50,136 bases of DNA, from assembly GCF_002272245.1 (NCBI RefSeq), contig NZ_NPDD01000091.1, forward strand, positions 1-50,136, given 5' to 3'. This DNA is from Bacillus sp. 7884-1. Its GTDB lineage: Bacteria > Bacillota > Bacilli > Bacillales > Cytobacillaceae. The notes below the pieces were generated by a model. That model did no database searches. It had not been told where the DNA came from and was given only the letters and a program-made list of their open reading frames with translations. Both the position numbers and the translations under genes were made by a program. Shown piece by piece: positions 35,607 through 45,044 of this stretch. Each line of letters opens with the position of its first letter. The stretch's first letter is position 1.

Positions 35607-36958
35607 TGAATAATTTTAAGAGAGAACAAGGATATGCTCTTATTACCGTTATGCTTATTATTACAGTCTTTACTGTTTTAGGTTTCACCTTCACCGCGAT
35701 GGCTTTTAATAGCGTTAAGCAGACACAAAAAGTGGAGAAAACATCTCAATCAGTAGCTTTAGCAGAAATGGGAGTATCCTATTTAGATGTTGCCATTCAA
35801 GAGATCTTTAAAAATACTAAAATTGAGATTGAGGAAAAAGTAGCGAGGAAAGATCTAACATCCGTACCACAAGTAATAGATTACATGAAATCATCTATAA
35901 AAAATGGAATTAAAAATATTACACCCGAAACGATAGATTCAACCTCTTCTTATTCCATCATTAAGGATGATGATAAGATTGACATTATATCCATAGGCAA
36001 TTTGTTGAAAATAAAAGTTAATGTTACGGGTAAAAAAGTTAATCCAAATAGTACGGATGATTCTGTTAGTACTCTTTATGTAGAAATGGCAATTGACAAT
36101 CTTGATGATATAAATATTATAAAAGCAGATGATGCAGCTACCCCAGAAATTACTTTTGGAAAAGTAACAAGACCAGATGTAGCGGTTGCCGCTCAATGTA
36201 CAAATCCCTTATCTTTTGCTGATATCGGCCAAAGTAATGGGAACAATGGTAATGGGAACAATGGTAATACGAATAATAATATCATTTGCGCGGATGTCAT
36301 CATTGATCAGCCAGTAGGTGGAATCAAAACTTATACTGGTAGTAATGATGTAAGTGTCGAGAAAGTCTATTCAACAGTTGGTTTAAATTTTACTGGTAAT
36401 CTTAACAATAGAGCAGGATTAGAAATGTATGCTATTTCACTACAACTAGGTACAAACTTTAATAATTCAAAGGACGTAGTTGTTGAAACGAAACACAACT
36501 TCACAATTGGTAGTAACGTTCAGAATACTGATCATACTAGTTTTTATATTGGTGGTCTGCTTGATATTAATGGTCACCTCGACCTAGAAGATAGTTCTAG
36601 AGTGTTTATTCGTGGAAAAAGAACTCCAACAGAAATTTCTACAAATACAATGTCTAATATTAATGGGCAATTAAACATACTTAGTGGTTCTAGAATGTGC
36701 GTTAACGGGGACTTGAAAGTAAAAAATGATTTAACCATACCTCAACAATATGGGCTAATCATTAAGGGAAAGGTTTATGACTACTCTTCACCTGCTGGAT
36801 ACAAAGAACATGCCAATATCTATTATGTAACGGAGTCTACGAATAAAGATTGGTTAAAGTCAATGTGTGGAAATACCTTTGACGAAGCCTCCACATTAAA
36901 CAGTATTGAATGGGGGGAATTAACGAACGCAGTAATTAATGATGTTACTTATGATTAA
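35606..36958 (+). CDS. PilX/GspK-like large minor pilin with surface domain
   Basis: 450 residues. The N-terminus QGYALITVMLIITVFTVLGFTF has the PilX pattern, with Thr rather than Glu at +5, followed by SVALAEMGVSYLDVAIQE. After about 200 residues an Asn/Gly linker (NGNNGNGNNGNTNNN) leads to a repetitive beta-rich C-terminal domain (about 225-420, with IGGLLDINGHLDLEDSSRVFIRG-type rungs) that looks like a short beta-helix. It may be a tip adhesin. GTG start overlaps the previous stop by one base. Confidence 0.8.
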   Translation: MNNFKREQGYALITVMLIITVFTVLGFTFTAMAFNSVKQTQKVEKTSQSVALAEMGVSYLDVAIQEIFKNTKIEIEEKVARKDLTSVPQVIDYMKSSIKNGIKNITPETIDSTSSYSIIKDDDKIDIISIGNLLKIKVNVTGKKVNPNSTDDSVSTLYVEMAIDNLDDINIIKADDAATPEITFGKVTRPDVAVAAQCTNPLSFADIGQSNGNNGNGNNGNTNNNIICADVIIDQPVGGIKTYTGSNDVSVEKVYSTVGLNFTGNLNNRAGLEMYAISLQLGTNFNNSKDVVVETKHNFTIGSNVQNTDHTSFYIGGLLDINGHLDLEDSSRVFIRGKRTPTEISTNTMSNINGQLNILSGSRMCVNGDLKVKNDLTIPQQYGLIIKGKVYDYSSPAGYKEHANIYYVTESTNKDWLKSMCGNTFDEASTLNSIEWGELTNAVINDVTYD

Positions 36959-36964
36959 TAATAG

Positions 36965-37014
36965 AAAAGGTGAAAGAAACTAGTGTTAATAAGCACTAAA
37001 ATCTTTCACCTTTT
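36965..37014. terminator. bidirectional terminator between minor pilins and the diguanylate cyclase
   Basis: Outer stem AAAAGGTGAAAGA (36965-36977) pairs with TCTTTCACCTTTT (37002-37014). An inner stem TAGTG/CACTA (36981-36985, 36994-36998) is stacked in the loop. T runs follow in both directions. Confidence 0.82.
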
Positions 37015-37051
37015 TTAATTGAATTATCTATAATCCTCAAAGCTATTTTTG

Positions 37052-38767
37052 TTAACATGACGAATACTCCGCCACCCGATTTCTTCCAGCCCTCTTCGCC
37101 CCAACATACAACGCTCTATCAGCATGTCGAATCAATGCCAGTGGATCTTCAGCATCCTCAGGTGCAGTTGCAACCCCAATGGAGGCTGTTATTTTCACCT
37201 GGTGTTGAGTTAGGTCTAATGATTGTTGTAATGTAAATGGCCAATTGGCGATTGCTTGTCTGATCATTTCTGCCAACTGGTAGGCTTCCGTTTTATTGGT
37301 ATCAGGAAGGAGAACTACAAATTCCTCGCCACCGTATCGCGCGACTGTGCCCCTCGAACCTACAAGATTAGTTAATCTTGCTGCCAATTCACAAAGAATT
37401 TCGTTTCCGCTTTGGTGACCATACGTGTCATTGACTGCTTTAAAATGATCAATATCCATGATTATTAATGATAAGACCTTACGTTCGAATTGAAATAATT
37501 TATCAAATTCCTCTGTTAATAATTTTTCAAAGTAACGATAATTATATAATTTCGTTAACGCACAGCGTTCACTCTGCGTCTTGGTGAGTTCATAATGCTT
37601 CGCATTTTCCATTGCCACTGCAAAATAGGAACAAAGAATATCGACAATCATTAACTGAGATTTTTCGTATGCTCTTTTTCGCTTTGAAGCGAGCATTAAT
37701 ACCCCAATAACTTTTTTATTCCTAACAATTGGTACCGCTAATATACTTTCTGCACCCGCTGGGAGAATACCTTTCGAAAAAGTCTGCCACTCTTTTTTTG
37801 TATTATATAAGTAGCCTTTTTGCTTTTCCCAAACAAAACCGCTTATTCCCTCATTTTTTCTAACCCTTACTATTTCACTGGTTAACACAGCACTGCCTTC
37901 TATCCGCCGGGATAATTGAAGTTCTTCTTCATTTACTACTTCCAAGATATAGGCGTAGTCAACCGGAAGCATTTCACTTAGCTTTTGGATGAAAAGGTCA
38001 ATAACCCCATTAACCTCTAGCCGTTCTGCCATTTGGTGACCAATTTCAGCTGCATTTTGTAAATATTCGTTTATTTTTTCAGTAGAGTAATAAAGATTAA
38101 AAATGATAGACAAACTTGCAAACGGAACGGCCACAATTAATAATGCTAATAACCCTTGTTGGTTATAAAACATATATATTACAAAGCCTAGAGGCAAAGT
38201 AAGAAATGTAGTAATGGTCTCAACCATGAAATCCTTCCCAAAATAGGATTCCTTACTCTTATAAATAACATATAAATAAAATGATATAATGACCTGATTC
38301 AAAAAGTAATTTACTATTGCATATATAGCTGCAAACCAAATAGAGTTAGGGTCATTTATTAAGCTAGGTCCTGTTTGTCCCCCAAGTGAGTAGTAAACCA
38401 CTCCGCTTACTAGTGATACAAGGAAAAACATAATTAAATTAAGTGGAATACGAAAATACTGCTCCCTTTGTATCCGCAGCCTTAGCAATAACACGATAAC
38501 AGCGACCTGGGCAAATACCATTTCAACAAATAAACCAAAGCTTAAAAATGTTGCAAGGGATACCCATTGAATTAAAAAGATAGGAGTATTATTGATAACC
38601 ATTGGCATAAAGGCAACAAAAGAAGTTAACGTCAAAAAGGCTAATAAATCTAACCATTGTCCTGAGAAGTGAGGAGGGAAAGTTTGATAGGTAAACCACA
38701 TTCCTGCCGGAACTAACAACAACCAAACAAGAAAGATAGCTTTTTTTGTTTTTGGTTGAACTGCCAT
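37052..38767 (-). CDS. membrane GAF-GGDEF diguanylate cyclase
   Basis: 571 residues: seven to eight membrane segments (about 8-230), a GAF domain (about 250-390, VNGVIDLFIQKLSEMLPVDYAYILEV, ESILAVPIVRNKKVIGVLML) and a GGDEF domain (about 405-570). The active site is intact: GGEEF at 479-483, with DIDHFKAVNDTYGHQSGNE upstream. The usual inhibitory RxxD site before it is absent (SRGTVARY). It should make cyclic di-GMP without product feedback. It lies between the pilus genes and folC with its own promoter, and the neighbouring PilB has an MshEN domain, so the pilus motor is a likely target. Confidence 0.9.
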   Translation of the reverse strand: MAVQPKTKKAIFLVWLLLVPAGMWFTYQTFPPHFSGQWLDLLAFLTLTSFVAFMPMVINNTPIFLIQWVSLATFLSFGLFVEMVFAQVAVIVLLLRLRIQREQYFRIPLNLIMFFLVSLVSGVVYYSLGGQTGPSLINDPNSIWFAAIYAIVNYFLNQVIISFYLYVIYKSKESYFGKDFMVETITTFLTLPLGFVIYMFYNQQGLLALLIVAVPFASLSIIFNLYYSTEKINEYLQNAAEIGHQMAERLEVNGVIDLFIQKLSEMLPVDYAYILEVVNEEELQLSRRIEGSAVLTSEIVRVRKNEGISGFVWEKQKGYLYNTKKEWQTFSKGILPAGAESILAVPIVRNKKVIGVLMLASKRKRAYEKSQLMIVDILCSYFAVAMENAKHYELTKTQSERCALTKLYNYRYFEKLLTEEFDKLFQFERKVLSLIIMDIDHFKAVNDTYGHQSGNEILCELAARLTNLVGSRGTVARYGGEEFVVLLPDTNKTEAYQLAEMIRQAIANWPFTLQQSLDLTQHQVKITASIGVATAPEDAEDPLALIRHADRALYVGAKRAGRNRVAEYSSC

Positions 38768-38812
38768 TTAACTCCCCTCCCACTTACATTATTTTGAAAT
38801 CGAGATGTATTC

Positions 38813-38841
38813 ATTTTATCAAAAATACTTTAGCTTGTCAT
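38813..38841 (-). promoter_or_regulatory. sigma-A promoter of the diguanylate cyclase
   Basis: On the minus strand ATGACA (38836-38841) and TAAAAT (38813-38818) are 17 nt apart, with TGA just before the -10 (extended -10). It overlaps the last codon of folC. Confidence 0.68.
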
Positions 38842-40160
38842 AGTGAAATTGTATTGTTTTTCAAAAATTCACACAAGTAAGGTTTGGCCTCAGAGATGAA
38901 ATACAAAGAGCCTGTAACGACTAGCACGGAATCTGGCTGCAAATTCTGGATACATTTGGCAAGATGAGAATCCCAATTCTGACCAATACCTTTATTTTTC
39001 GAATGACTTAGTGAAAACAAATCAATGGCTGCAGCTGCACGAGGAAAGTCAAAAGAAACAAAGGAGATTTCATCTGCAACTTGATCCAGTTGTGAGATCA
39101 TTTGGTCTAGCTTTTTATCTTTTAATGCTGCGAATACAATATGAATATTTAAGTTAGAATAACGATTTGATAGTTCATGGACTAGCGCCGAAATACCCTC
39201 GTCATTATGTGCACCGTCAATAATAACAAGTGGATTATGTGATAGGACTTCAAACCTTCCTGGCCAATAAGCTTTCTTTAAACCAGTCCTAATAGCGTAC
39301 TCAGAGATTGTGAATTCTTCATGATGATTGATAGACTGAGCAGCCATAACTGCTAATGAAGCATTCTCTGTTTGATGCTTGCCAATCATGCTGATTTCTA
39401 ATTGTTCTAATGTCAGATTGCCATACTTTAATGTAAATACCTCGCCACTTGCTTGCGGGCTGTGTGAGGTAATGGTGATCTCCTGATTCAGCCTATAGAG
39501 CGGTGCATGCCTTATTTCAGCCTGTTCTTCTATTACTTTAAGTGCATTTGTGTTTTTAACAGCTGTAAAAGTAGGAATACCTTCTTTGATAATTCCTGCC
39601 TTTTCAAAAGCAATTTCCTCATAGGAATGTCCTAAGATATTTGTATGATCAAGTCCAATATTTGTTATGACAGAAGCAATTGGTTGAATAATATTGGTTG
39701 AATCAAACCTTCCTCCTAAGCCCACTTCATATATAACAATGTCCACCTGATTTACATTCGCAAAATAATAGAAAGACATCGCAGTGATAACTTCAAACTC
39801 TGTTGGTCCGCCAAGCTCGGTTTCTTCTAATTCATTTGCAAGAGGTGCAATTACATTGGTCAATTCCAATATTTCTGCATCACTGATTGGCTTCCCATTT
39901 CCTGAAATCCGCTCATTAAATTGTTCAATGTATGGTGAGGTAAATGTACCAACGGAGTAACCACCCGCTTCAAGAATCGAACGGAGAAAGGTCACAGTTG
40001 AACCTTTTCCATTTGTACCGCCAATATGTACGGTTTTCATTTTCAATTCTGGATGGCCCAGTTTCTCCATCATCCATTCCATACGGGCAAGGCCTGGTTT
40101 AATACCGAGCCTTAATCTTGCATGAATCCAGTCAAGGGCTTCACTATAAGTCGTAAACAT
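38838..40160 (-). CDS. folC: folylpolyglutamate synthase FolC
   Basis: Adds glutamates to folates (and may glutamylate dihydropteroate). I start at ATG 40160, 7 nt after AAGGGG, giving 440 residues beginning MFTTYSEALDWIHARL; an upstream in-frame ATG has no such site. Mur-ligase features are visible: P-loop VHIGGTNGKGSTVTFL, FTSPYIEQFNERISGNG, IYEVGLGGRFDSTN, NIGLDHTNILGHSYEEIAFEKAGIIK and VIIDGAHNDEG. It follows valS as in B. subtilis. Confidence 0.96.
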   Translation of the reverse strand: MFTTYSEALDWIHARLRLGIKPGLARMEWMMEKLGHPELKMKTVHIGGTNGKGSTVTFLRSILEAGGYSVGTFTSPYIEQFNERISGNGKPISDAEILELTNVIAPLANELEETELGGPTEFEVITAMSFYYFANVNQVDIVIYEVGLGGRFDSTNIIQPIASVITNIGLDHTNILGHSYEEIAFEKAGIIKEGIPTFTAVKNTNALKVIEEQAEIRHAPLYRLNQEITITSHSPQASGEVFTLKYGNLTLEQLEISMIGKHQTENASLAVMAAQSINHHEEFTISEYAIRTGLKKAYWPGRFEVLSHNPLVIIDGAHNDEGISALVHELSNRYSNLNIHIVFAALKDKKLDQMISQLDQVADEISFVSFDFPRAAAAIDLFSLSHSKNKGIGQNWDSHLAKCIQNLQPDSVLVVTGSLYFISEAKPYLCEFLKNNTISL

Positions 40161-40188
40161 CCTGACACCCCTTATCATTTTCTAAAAG

Positions 40189-40217
40189 AAGACGAATCCT
40201 AGAGCAGGACTCGTCTT
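40189..40217 (-). terminator. terminator between valS and folC
   Basis: Stem AAGACGAATCCT (40189-40200) pairs with AGGACTCGTCTT (40206-40217) with one mismatch, followed on the minus strand by CTTTTAG. Partial read-through into folC is possible. Confidence 0.6.
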
Positions 40218-40232
40218 AACTTACTTATCTTA

Positions 40233-42878
40233 TTATAAACCTTTTAGCTCATTTAAACGTGCTTCCACTAACGCTCTTTTCTCGCGGTAATCTTTTTCTT
40301 TTGCACGCTCTTCGGCAACAACGCTTTCAGGCGCCTTTTTCATAAAGCCTTCGTTGTTTAGTTTCTTTTCTACTCTTTCAACTTCTTTTGTAAACTTTTC
40401 GTATTCTTTTGTAAGACGGGCAATTTCCTCTTCAATGTTAATCAAACCTTCCAGCGGAAGAATGATTTCCAATCCAGTAATCACGGCTGTCATAGCTTTT
40501 TCAGGTGTTTCAAGATTGATTCCTATTTGTAATTCTTCTGGGTTACAGAATTTTTCAATATAGGCTTGATTCTTTTCGATTGCCTTTAACACTGAATCAT
40601 CCTTCGCTTTAACAAGCATTTTAATTTTCTTGCTCATTGGCGTATTTACTTCAGCACGGATGTTTCGAACAGAACGTATCATTTCCATTAGCATTTTCAT
40701 TTCTTGCGCCGCTGTTTCATCTGAATAAGCTGGATTTACCTCTGGCCACTTGGCGGTTGTAATCGATTCACCATCATGTGGAAGGTTCTGCCAGATTTCC
40801 TCGGTAATGAATGGCATGAATGGATGTAACAAACGCATCGTCTGATCTAGTACATGTGCAAGAATGGAACGAGTGGTTTTCTTTGCCGCTTCATCTTCAC
40901 CATATAATGGAAGCTTTGCCATTTCAATATACCAATCACAGAAATCATCCCAGATAAAGTTGTATAATGCACGCCCAGCTTCTCCAAATTCATAACGCTC
41001 TGAAAGCTTTGTAACTGTTTCTATGGTTTCATTTAATTGAGTGAGTATCCATTTATCTGCAACAGACTTTTCTCCGCTAAAGTCGATTTCTTCATAGGTC
41101 ATGCCATCCATATTCATTAATGCAAAACGTGAGGCATTCCAGATTTTATTAGCAAAGTTCCAAGTGGATTCAACTTTTTCAAAGCTAAAGCGTAAATCCT
41201 GACCAGGCGAGCTTCCAGTGGATAGGAAGTAACGCAAGGCATCCGCACCGTATTTATCGATGACATCCATTGGGTCAACACCGTTACCTAGCGATTTACT
41301 CATTTTACGACCTTGTTCATCGCGAACTAAACCATGGATGAGAACATCTTTAAATGGTCTCTCACCGGTGAATTCAAGGCTTTGGAAAATCATTCGAGAA
41401 ACCCAGAAGAAGATGATATCATAACCGGTTACGAGTACATCTGTTGGGAAAAAACGCTTAAAGTCTTCTGCTTCAACATTTGGCCAGCCCATTGTTGAAA
41501 ATGGCCATAATGCAGAGCTGAACCATGTATCCAATACGTCCTTATCCTGTTCCCAATTTTCACTATCTGCAGGTGCTTCGTGACCAACAAATACTTCACC
41601 AGTTTGTTTGTGATACCAAGCAGGAATTCGATGACCCCACCAAAGCTGTCTAGAGATACACCAGTCACGAATATTTTCCATCCAGTGCAGGTACGTTTTT
41701 TCAAAACGCTCTGGAACAAAGTTAACTTTATTTTCTTTATTTTGCAGGGCAATAGCTTCATTCGCAAGTGGCTGCATTTTAACAAACCATTGTGTAGAAA
41801 GGTAAGGCTCAACTACTGCCCCGCTGCGCTCCGAATGACCAACAGAGTGCAAGTGCTCTTCGATTTTGAACAGAATACCTTGTTCTTGAAGATCTTTAAC
41901 TATTTGCTTGCGACATTCGAAACGATCCATGCCTTTATACTTGCCAGCTCTATCATTCATCGAGCCATCTTCGTTCATAACAAGAACACGCTCTAGATTA
42001 TGACGATTGCCAATTTCGAAATCGTTCGGGTCATGTGCAGGTGTAATTTTTACCGCCCCAGAACCGAATTCCATATCTACATAGTCATCGCCAACAATTT
42101 TGATTTCACGGCCAACGATTGGAAGGATTACCGTTTTACCGATTAGGTGCTTATAGCGCTCATCCTCTGGATGAACGGCAACGGCTGTATCACCCAACAT
42201 GGTTTCTGGACGAGTAGTCGCAACTTCAATATGTCCTGAACCGTCTGCTAACGGATATTTCATATGATAGAATGCACCTTGAACATCTTTGTAGATAACT
42301 TCGATGTCCGATAATGCTGTCTTTGTAGATGGATCCCAGTTAATGATGTACTCGCCGCGATAAATAAGGCCTTTTTTATACAGAGTGACAAACACTTCAC
42401 GTACAGCTGCTGATAAGCCTTCATCCAATGTGAAACGCTCACGGCTGTAATCTAATCCTAAACCTAACTTTGACCACTGCTGGCGGATATGAGAAGCGTA
42501 TTCTTCCTTCCACTTCCATGTTTCCTCAACGAACTTTTCACGACCTAAATCATAACGGCTTTTGCCTTCACTACGAAGCTTTTCTTCTACCTTCGCTTGT
42601 GTTGCGATACCGGCGTGGTCCATCCCAGGAAGCCAAAGAACATCGTAGCCCTGCATTCGCTTCATCCGGGTAAGGATATCCTGTAATGTTGTATCCCAAG
42701 CATGCCCTAAATGGAGCTTCCCAGTTACGTTTGGCGGCGGAATAACGATGGTATAAGGCTTTTTCCCCTCATCGTTCTGTGCTTCAAAAAACTTTCCTTT
42801 TAACCACCACTCATATCGTCCTTGCTCAATCGACTGTGGATCATACTTCGTCGGCATGGTAATTTCCTTTGTTTCCAT
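40233..42878 (-). CDS. valS: valyl-tRNA synthetase
   Basis: Charges tRNA-Val. 881 residues, normal for the Bacillus enzyme. It has the class I HIGH motif in [15 protein letters not shown] (about 48-62), the editing domain ([18 protein letters not shown]), KMSKS in [10 protein letters not shown], an anticodon-binding helical region and a C-terminal coiled coil ([24 protein letters not shown]). AAGGAG lies before the ATG. Controlled by the T-box leader immediately upstream. Confidence 0.98.
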   Translation of the reverse strand: METKEITMPTKYDPQSIEQGRYEWWLKGKFFEAQNDEGKKPYTIVIPPPNVTGKLHLGHAWDTTLQDILTRMKRMQGYDVLWLPGMDHAGIATQAKVEEKLRSEGKSRYDLGREKFVEETWKWKEEYASHIRQQWSKLGLGLDYSRERFTLDEGLSAAVREVFVTLYKKGLIYRGEYIINWDPSTKTALSDIEVIYKDVQGAFYHMKYPLADGSGHIEVATTRPETMLGDTAVAVHPEDERYKHLIGKTVILPIVGREIKIVGDDYVDMEFGSGAVKITPAHDPNDFEIGNRHNLERVLVMNEDGSMNDRAGKYKGMDRFECRKQIVKDLQEQGILFKIEEHLHSVGHSERSGAVVEPYLSTQWFVKMQPLANEAIALQNKENKVNFVPERFEKTYLHWMENIRDWCISRQLWWGHRIPAWYHKQTGEVFVGHEAPADSENWEQDKDVLDTWFSSALWPFSTMGWPNVEAEDFKRFFPTDVLVTGYDIIFFWVSRMIFQSLEFTGERPFKDVLIHGLVRDEQGRKMSKSLGNGVDPMDVIDKYGADALRYFLSTGSSPGQDLRFSFEKVESTWNFANKIWNASRFALMNMDGMTYEEIDFSGEKSVADKWILTQLNETIETVTKLSERYEFGEAGRALYNFIWDDFCDWYIEMAKLPLYGEDEAAKKTTRSILAHVLDQTMRLLHPFMPFITEEIWQNLPHDGESITTAKWPEVNPAYSDETAAQEMKMLMEMIRSVRNIRAEVNTPMSKKIKMLVKAKDDSVLKAIEKNQAYIEKFCNPEELQIGINLETPEKAMTAVITGLEIILPLEGLINIEEEIARLTKEYEKFTKEVERVEKKLNNEGFMKKAPESVVAEERAKEKDYREKRALVEARLNELKGL

Positions 42879-42914
42879 TTGACCATCTCCTTTATTTCTC
42901 TTTTAAGTCCAAAC

Positions 42915-43165
42915 AAAAAACCCCATTCGTCATAAAAGGACGAATGGAGTTTGCTTCGCGGTACCACCTTTTTTCCAATCATAAAGAAAATGATTGGCTC
43001 TTAAACGGATAACGGATTTGATCCGTCTTCAACTAATGGGATTCTAAAATCCGTTCACTGAAGAAGCTCGAGGGCGACCTTCCGAGTGTCTGCTTAGGAA
43101 ACCTTCCAGCTAGTGGCCTCCCTCTCTTTAAGCAGGTGAACATCGTACTCTTCCCTGTCTATGCT
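42915..43165 (-). ncRNA. T-box leader of valS
   Basis: On the minus strand the leader shows an AGTA-like element near the 5' end (GAAGAGTACG), a long stem I, and the conserved T-box GGTGGTACCGCG (42957-42968). A terminator pairs ACTCCATTCGTCC with GACGAATGGGG and ends in T6 (42915-42950). The 3' side of stem I contains GAAGGTCGCC, giving GTC (43076-43078) as the probable valine specifier codon. Uncharged tRNA-Val would stabilise the antiterminator. Confidence 0.93.
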
Positions 43166-43187
43166 TATGTTTTTTATTATATTGTTT

Positions 43188-43217
43188 ATACTACCCAAAA
43201 AGTGTTCTAGACGTCAA
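43188..43217 (-). promoter_or_regulatory. candidate promoter of the valS T-box transcript
   Basis: On the minus strand TTGACG (43212-43217) and TAGTAT (43188-43193) are 18 nt apart, upstream of the T-box leader. A nearby TATAAT lacks a matching -35. Confidence 0.45.
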
Positions 43218-43259
43218 TAATGATAGCCAAAATTTTTGTTTTTTATACTATATGGGAGA

Positions 43260-44582
43260 TTAAGCGGTTTGGTCTTTCATTTCAACCTGTTCCAATTCCC
43301 AATTTTGTTTTGTTGCATTTTTAATGACAAAAGTCGATTTGGCTAAAGTTATACCAAGGATGGACCAAAAAATAGGTGCAACTGGAACTGTACTAATATT
43401 AAAAAATGCTTGAACTAGATATCCAATTATCGTTGCAATTAACCCATAAATGATAATCTTCTCATTTCCTTCTGCCAGTTTAACAGACTGGACGGCTCTT
43501 CTAAGAATTAAAAAAAGAAAACATAAATAGGTCATAAGCGCTGGAACACCAAGTGTAATGGCAATCTGTAAATATTCATTATGTGCTTTATCAACAGTCT
43601 GACCATTCATAAAAGCTCGTGTCTCTTCGTTATCATTTGGATATGCATATTCAAATGAGTCAGGACCGGAACCTATCCAAAAATACTCTTTTACTAAAGG
43701 CAATGATTGTTGCCAAATGAAAAAGCGTGCTGAACCTTCATGACCCGTTGTTTGATTCGTTGCAACACTATAAGAGTCCTTAACCACAGAATTAATACGT
43801 TGCGCGTAATGTCCTTGTTCGGCATTGTTAATAAAATATAAAAGTATAATCATTGAAACTGCTAATGTAATCCATTTCTTCCAAAGGTGTTTGCGTTTTA
43901 TTACTACAAACATAGTAATGAAAATTAATCCAAAAAACACACCAACATATCCACTTCGTGTATTGGAATAAATGAGAGCCACAAAAGCTAAACAAAGTGA
44001 AACAAAATAAAGAGCTGTGTATTTTTTAGTTGTAGCATTCAAGTAGATTGGTATGGTTATCAGCAAAACTAATACTAGATACGATCCAAAGAAGTTAGGA
44101 TTATCAAAGAATGTATACGTCCCACTGTAACCTCTCATCGCACTATTCCTTGGAAGGATGTCTAATTGATAATGCTGCAATATTCCGTAAATGGAGACTA
44201 GCATCGAAACATAGGCTATTCCAGGAAACACTTTATTCATTTTCGCCTTATCTATTAAGCGATAAGAAAAAAGGAAAACGCTTAAATAGCAAAAGTATGA
44301 GATGAGTCCTTCTTTTCGATCAATCAAGCCATACACAGAAGTATAGTTATTTGGAGAAAAAGCTGTTGAGAGTTCTATCAAAGTTAAAAATAGGAACAAC
44401 ATAATGACTATAGAAGAATCAGCCTTGTCTGGCATTAACATCTTGTATTTTCGCTTAAACAGTATGTATAGCCATGTACACAGTACAAATGCATATAAAT
44501 ATCCTGTCTTTGTTGACGTATAGTAAGGATCAAAGCCCCATGGATAAATTAATAGCGGAAAAAGAATGATAAACCAATACAT
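43260..44582 (-). CDS. O-antigen ligase/polymerase-like membrane protein
   Basis: 440 residues with about 11-12 membrane segments and a large external loop before KAHNEYLQIAITLGVPALMTYL. This is the Wzy_C/WaaL pattern, with the conserved His of the loop; NPNFFGSYLVLVLLITIP is also typical. Such enzymes transfer or polymerise lipid-linked glycans, and one branch glycosylates type IV pilins. AAGGAG precedes the ATG. It lies upstream of valS, about 6 kb from the pilus genes, and is not a B. subtilis neighbour. The glycan and acceptor are unknown. Confidence 0.8.
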   Translation of the reverse strand: MYWFIILFPLLIYPWGFDPYYTSTKTGYLYAFVLCTWLYILFKRKYKMLMPDKADSSIVIMLFLFLTLIELSTAFSPNNYTSVYGLIDRKEGLISYFCYLSVFLFSYRLIDKAKMNKVFPGIAYVSMLVSIYGILQHYQLDILPRNSAMRGYSGTYTFFDNPNFFGSYLVLVLLITIPIYLNATTKKYTALYFVSLCLAFVALIYSNTRSGYVGVFFGLIFITMFVVIKRKHLWKKWITLAVSMIILLYFINNAEQGHYAQRINSVVKDSYSVATNQTTGHEGSARFFIWQQSLPLVKEYFWIGSGPDSFEYAYPNDNEETRAFMNGQTVDKAHNEYLQIAITLGVPALMTYLCFLFLILRRAVQSVKLAEGNEKIIIYGLIATIIGYLVQAFFNISTVPVAPIFWSILGITLAKSTFVIKNATKQNWELEQVEMKDQTA

Positions 44583-44811
44583 TTTTTACTCCTTATATTG
44601 CTTAGACTAGATGATTATTTTTTAGGAAACACAATTTTCTAGGACTTTATTATTATTTCATTTTTCCCCTTCTGATTCAATAAAAGATTTATTCCAATAA
44701 GAAAAAATGCGAAATGGACATTTTTTTCTAAGAACTGGTTGATTTATGGGGAATTTACCCTGCATGAAGAATATACATATAAGAAATGCCATTTTGGAGA
44801 GGAAGGATGTT

Positions 44812-45009
44812 ATGAAGCGGAGGAAGTTCATCACCAAATACTCCTATACTCCCTGGTATCGAACCTGCAGGAGAGTATGTGAGCAGCTGGTTTTACCGTT
44901 TACGATTTTTCAATTAATCCGGACGTTGTTTATACCCACTGTCTTTGACGTCTTGTTATTAAGTATTTTTATTGCGATTGCCGTATCTATCTATTTTGAA
45001 ATTGTTTAA
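44812..45009 (+). CDS. small basic membrane protein
   Basis: 65 residues from ATG 44812, shortly after AGGAAGG; an upstream in-frame ATG (44746) has no ribosome site. The N-terminal half is strongly basic and aromatic (MKRRKFITKYSYTPWYRTCRR). The C-terminal half is hydrophobic (LVLPFTIFQLIRTL, then FDVLLLSIFIAIAVSIYFEIV), so it probably lies in the membrane with a cytoplasmic basic head. I do not recognise a family. It converges with ysxE and ends at a shared hairpin. Confidence 0.6.
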   Translation: MKRRKFITKYSYTPWYRTCRRVCEQLVLPFTIFQLIRTLFIPTVFDVLLLSIFIAIAVSIYFEIV

Positions 45010-45044
45010 GAGCCCAAGGAGCATTCGTTACTGCTGCTGGGCTC
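45010..45044. terminator. hairpin between the small membrane gene and ysxE
   Basis: GAGCCCA (45010-45016) pairs with TGGGCTC (45038-45044); CTTCTTTT follows on the plus strand. It overlaps the ysxE stop region. Confidence 0.6.
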
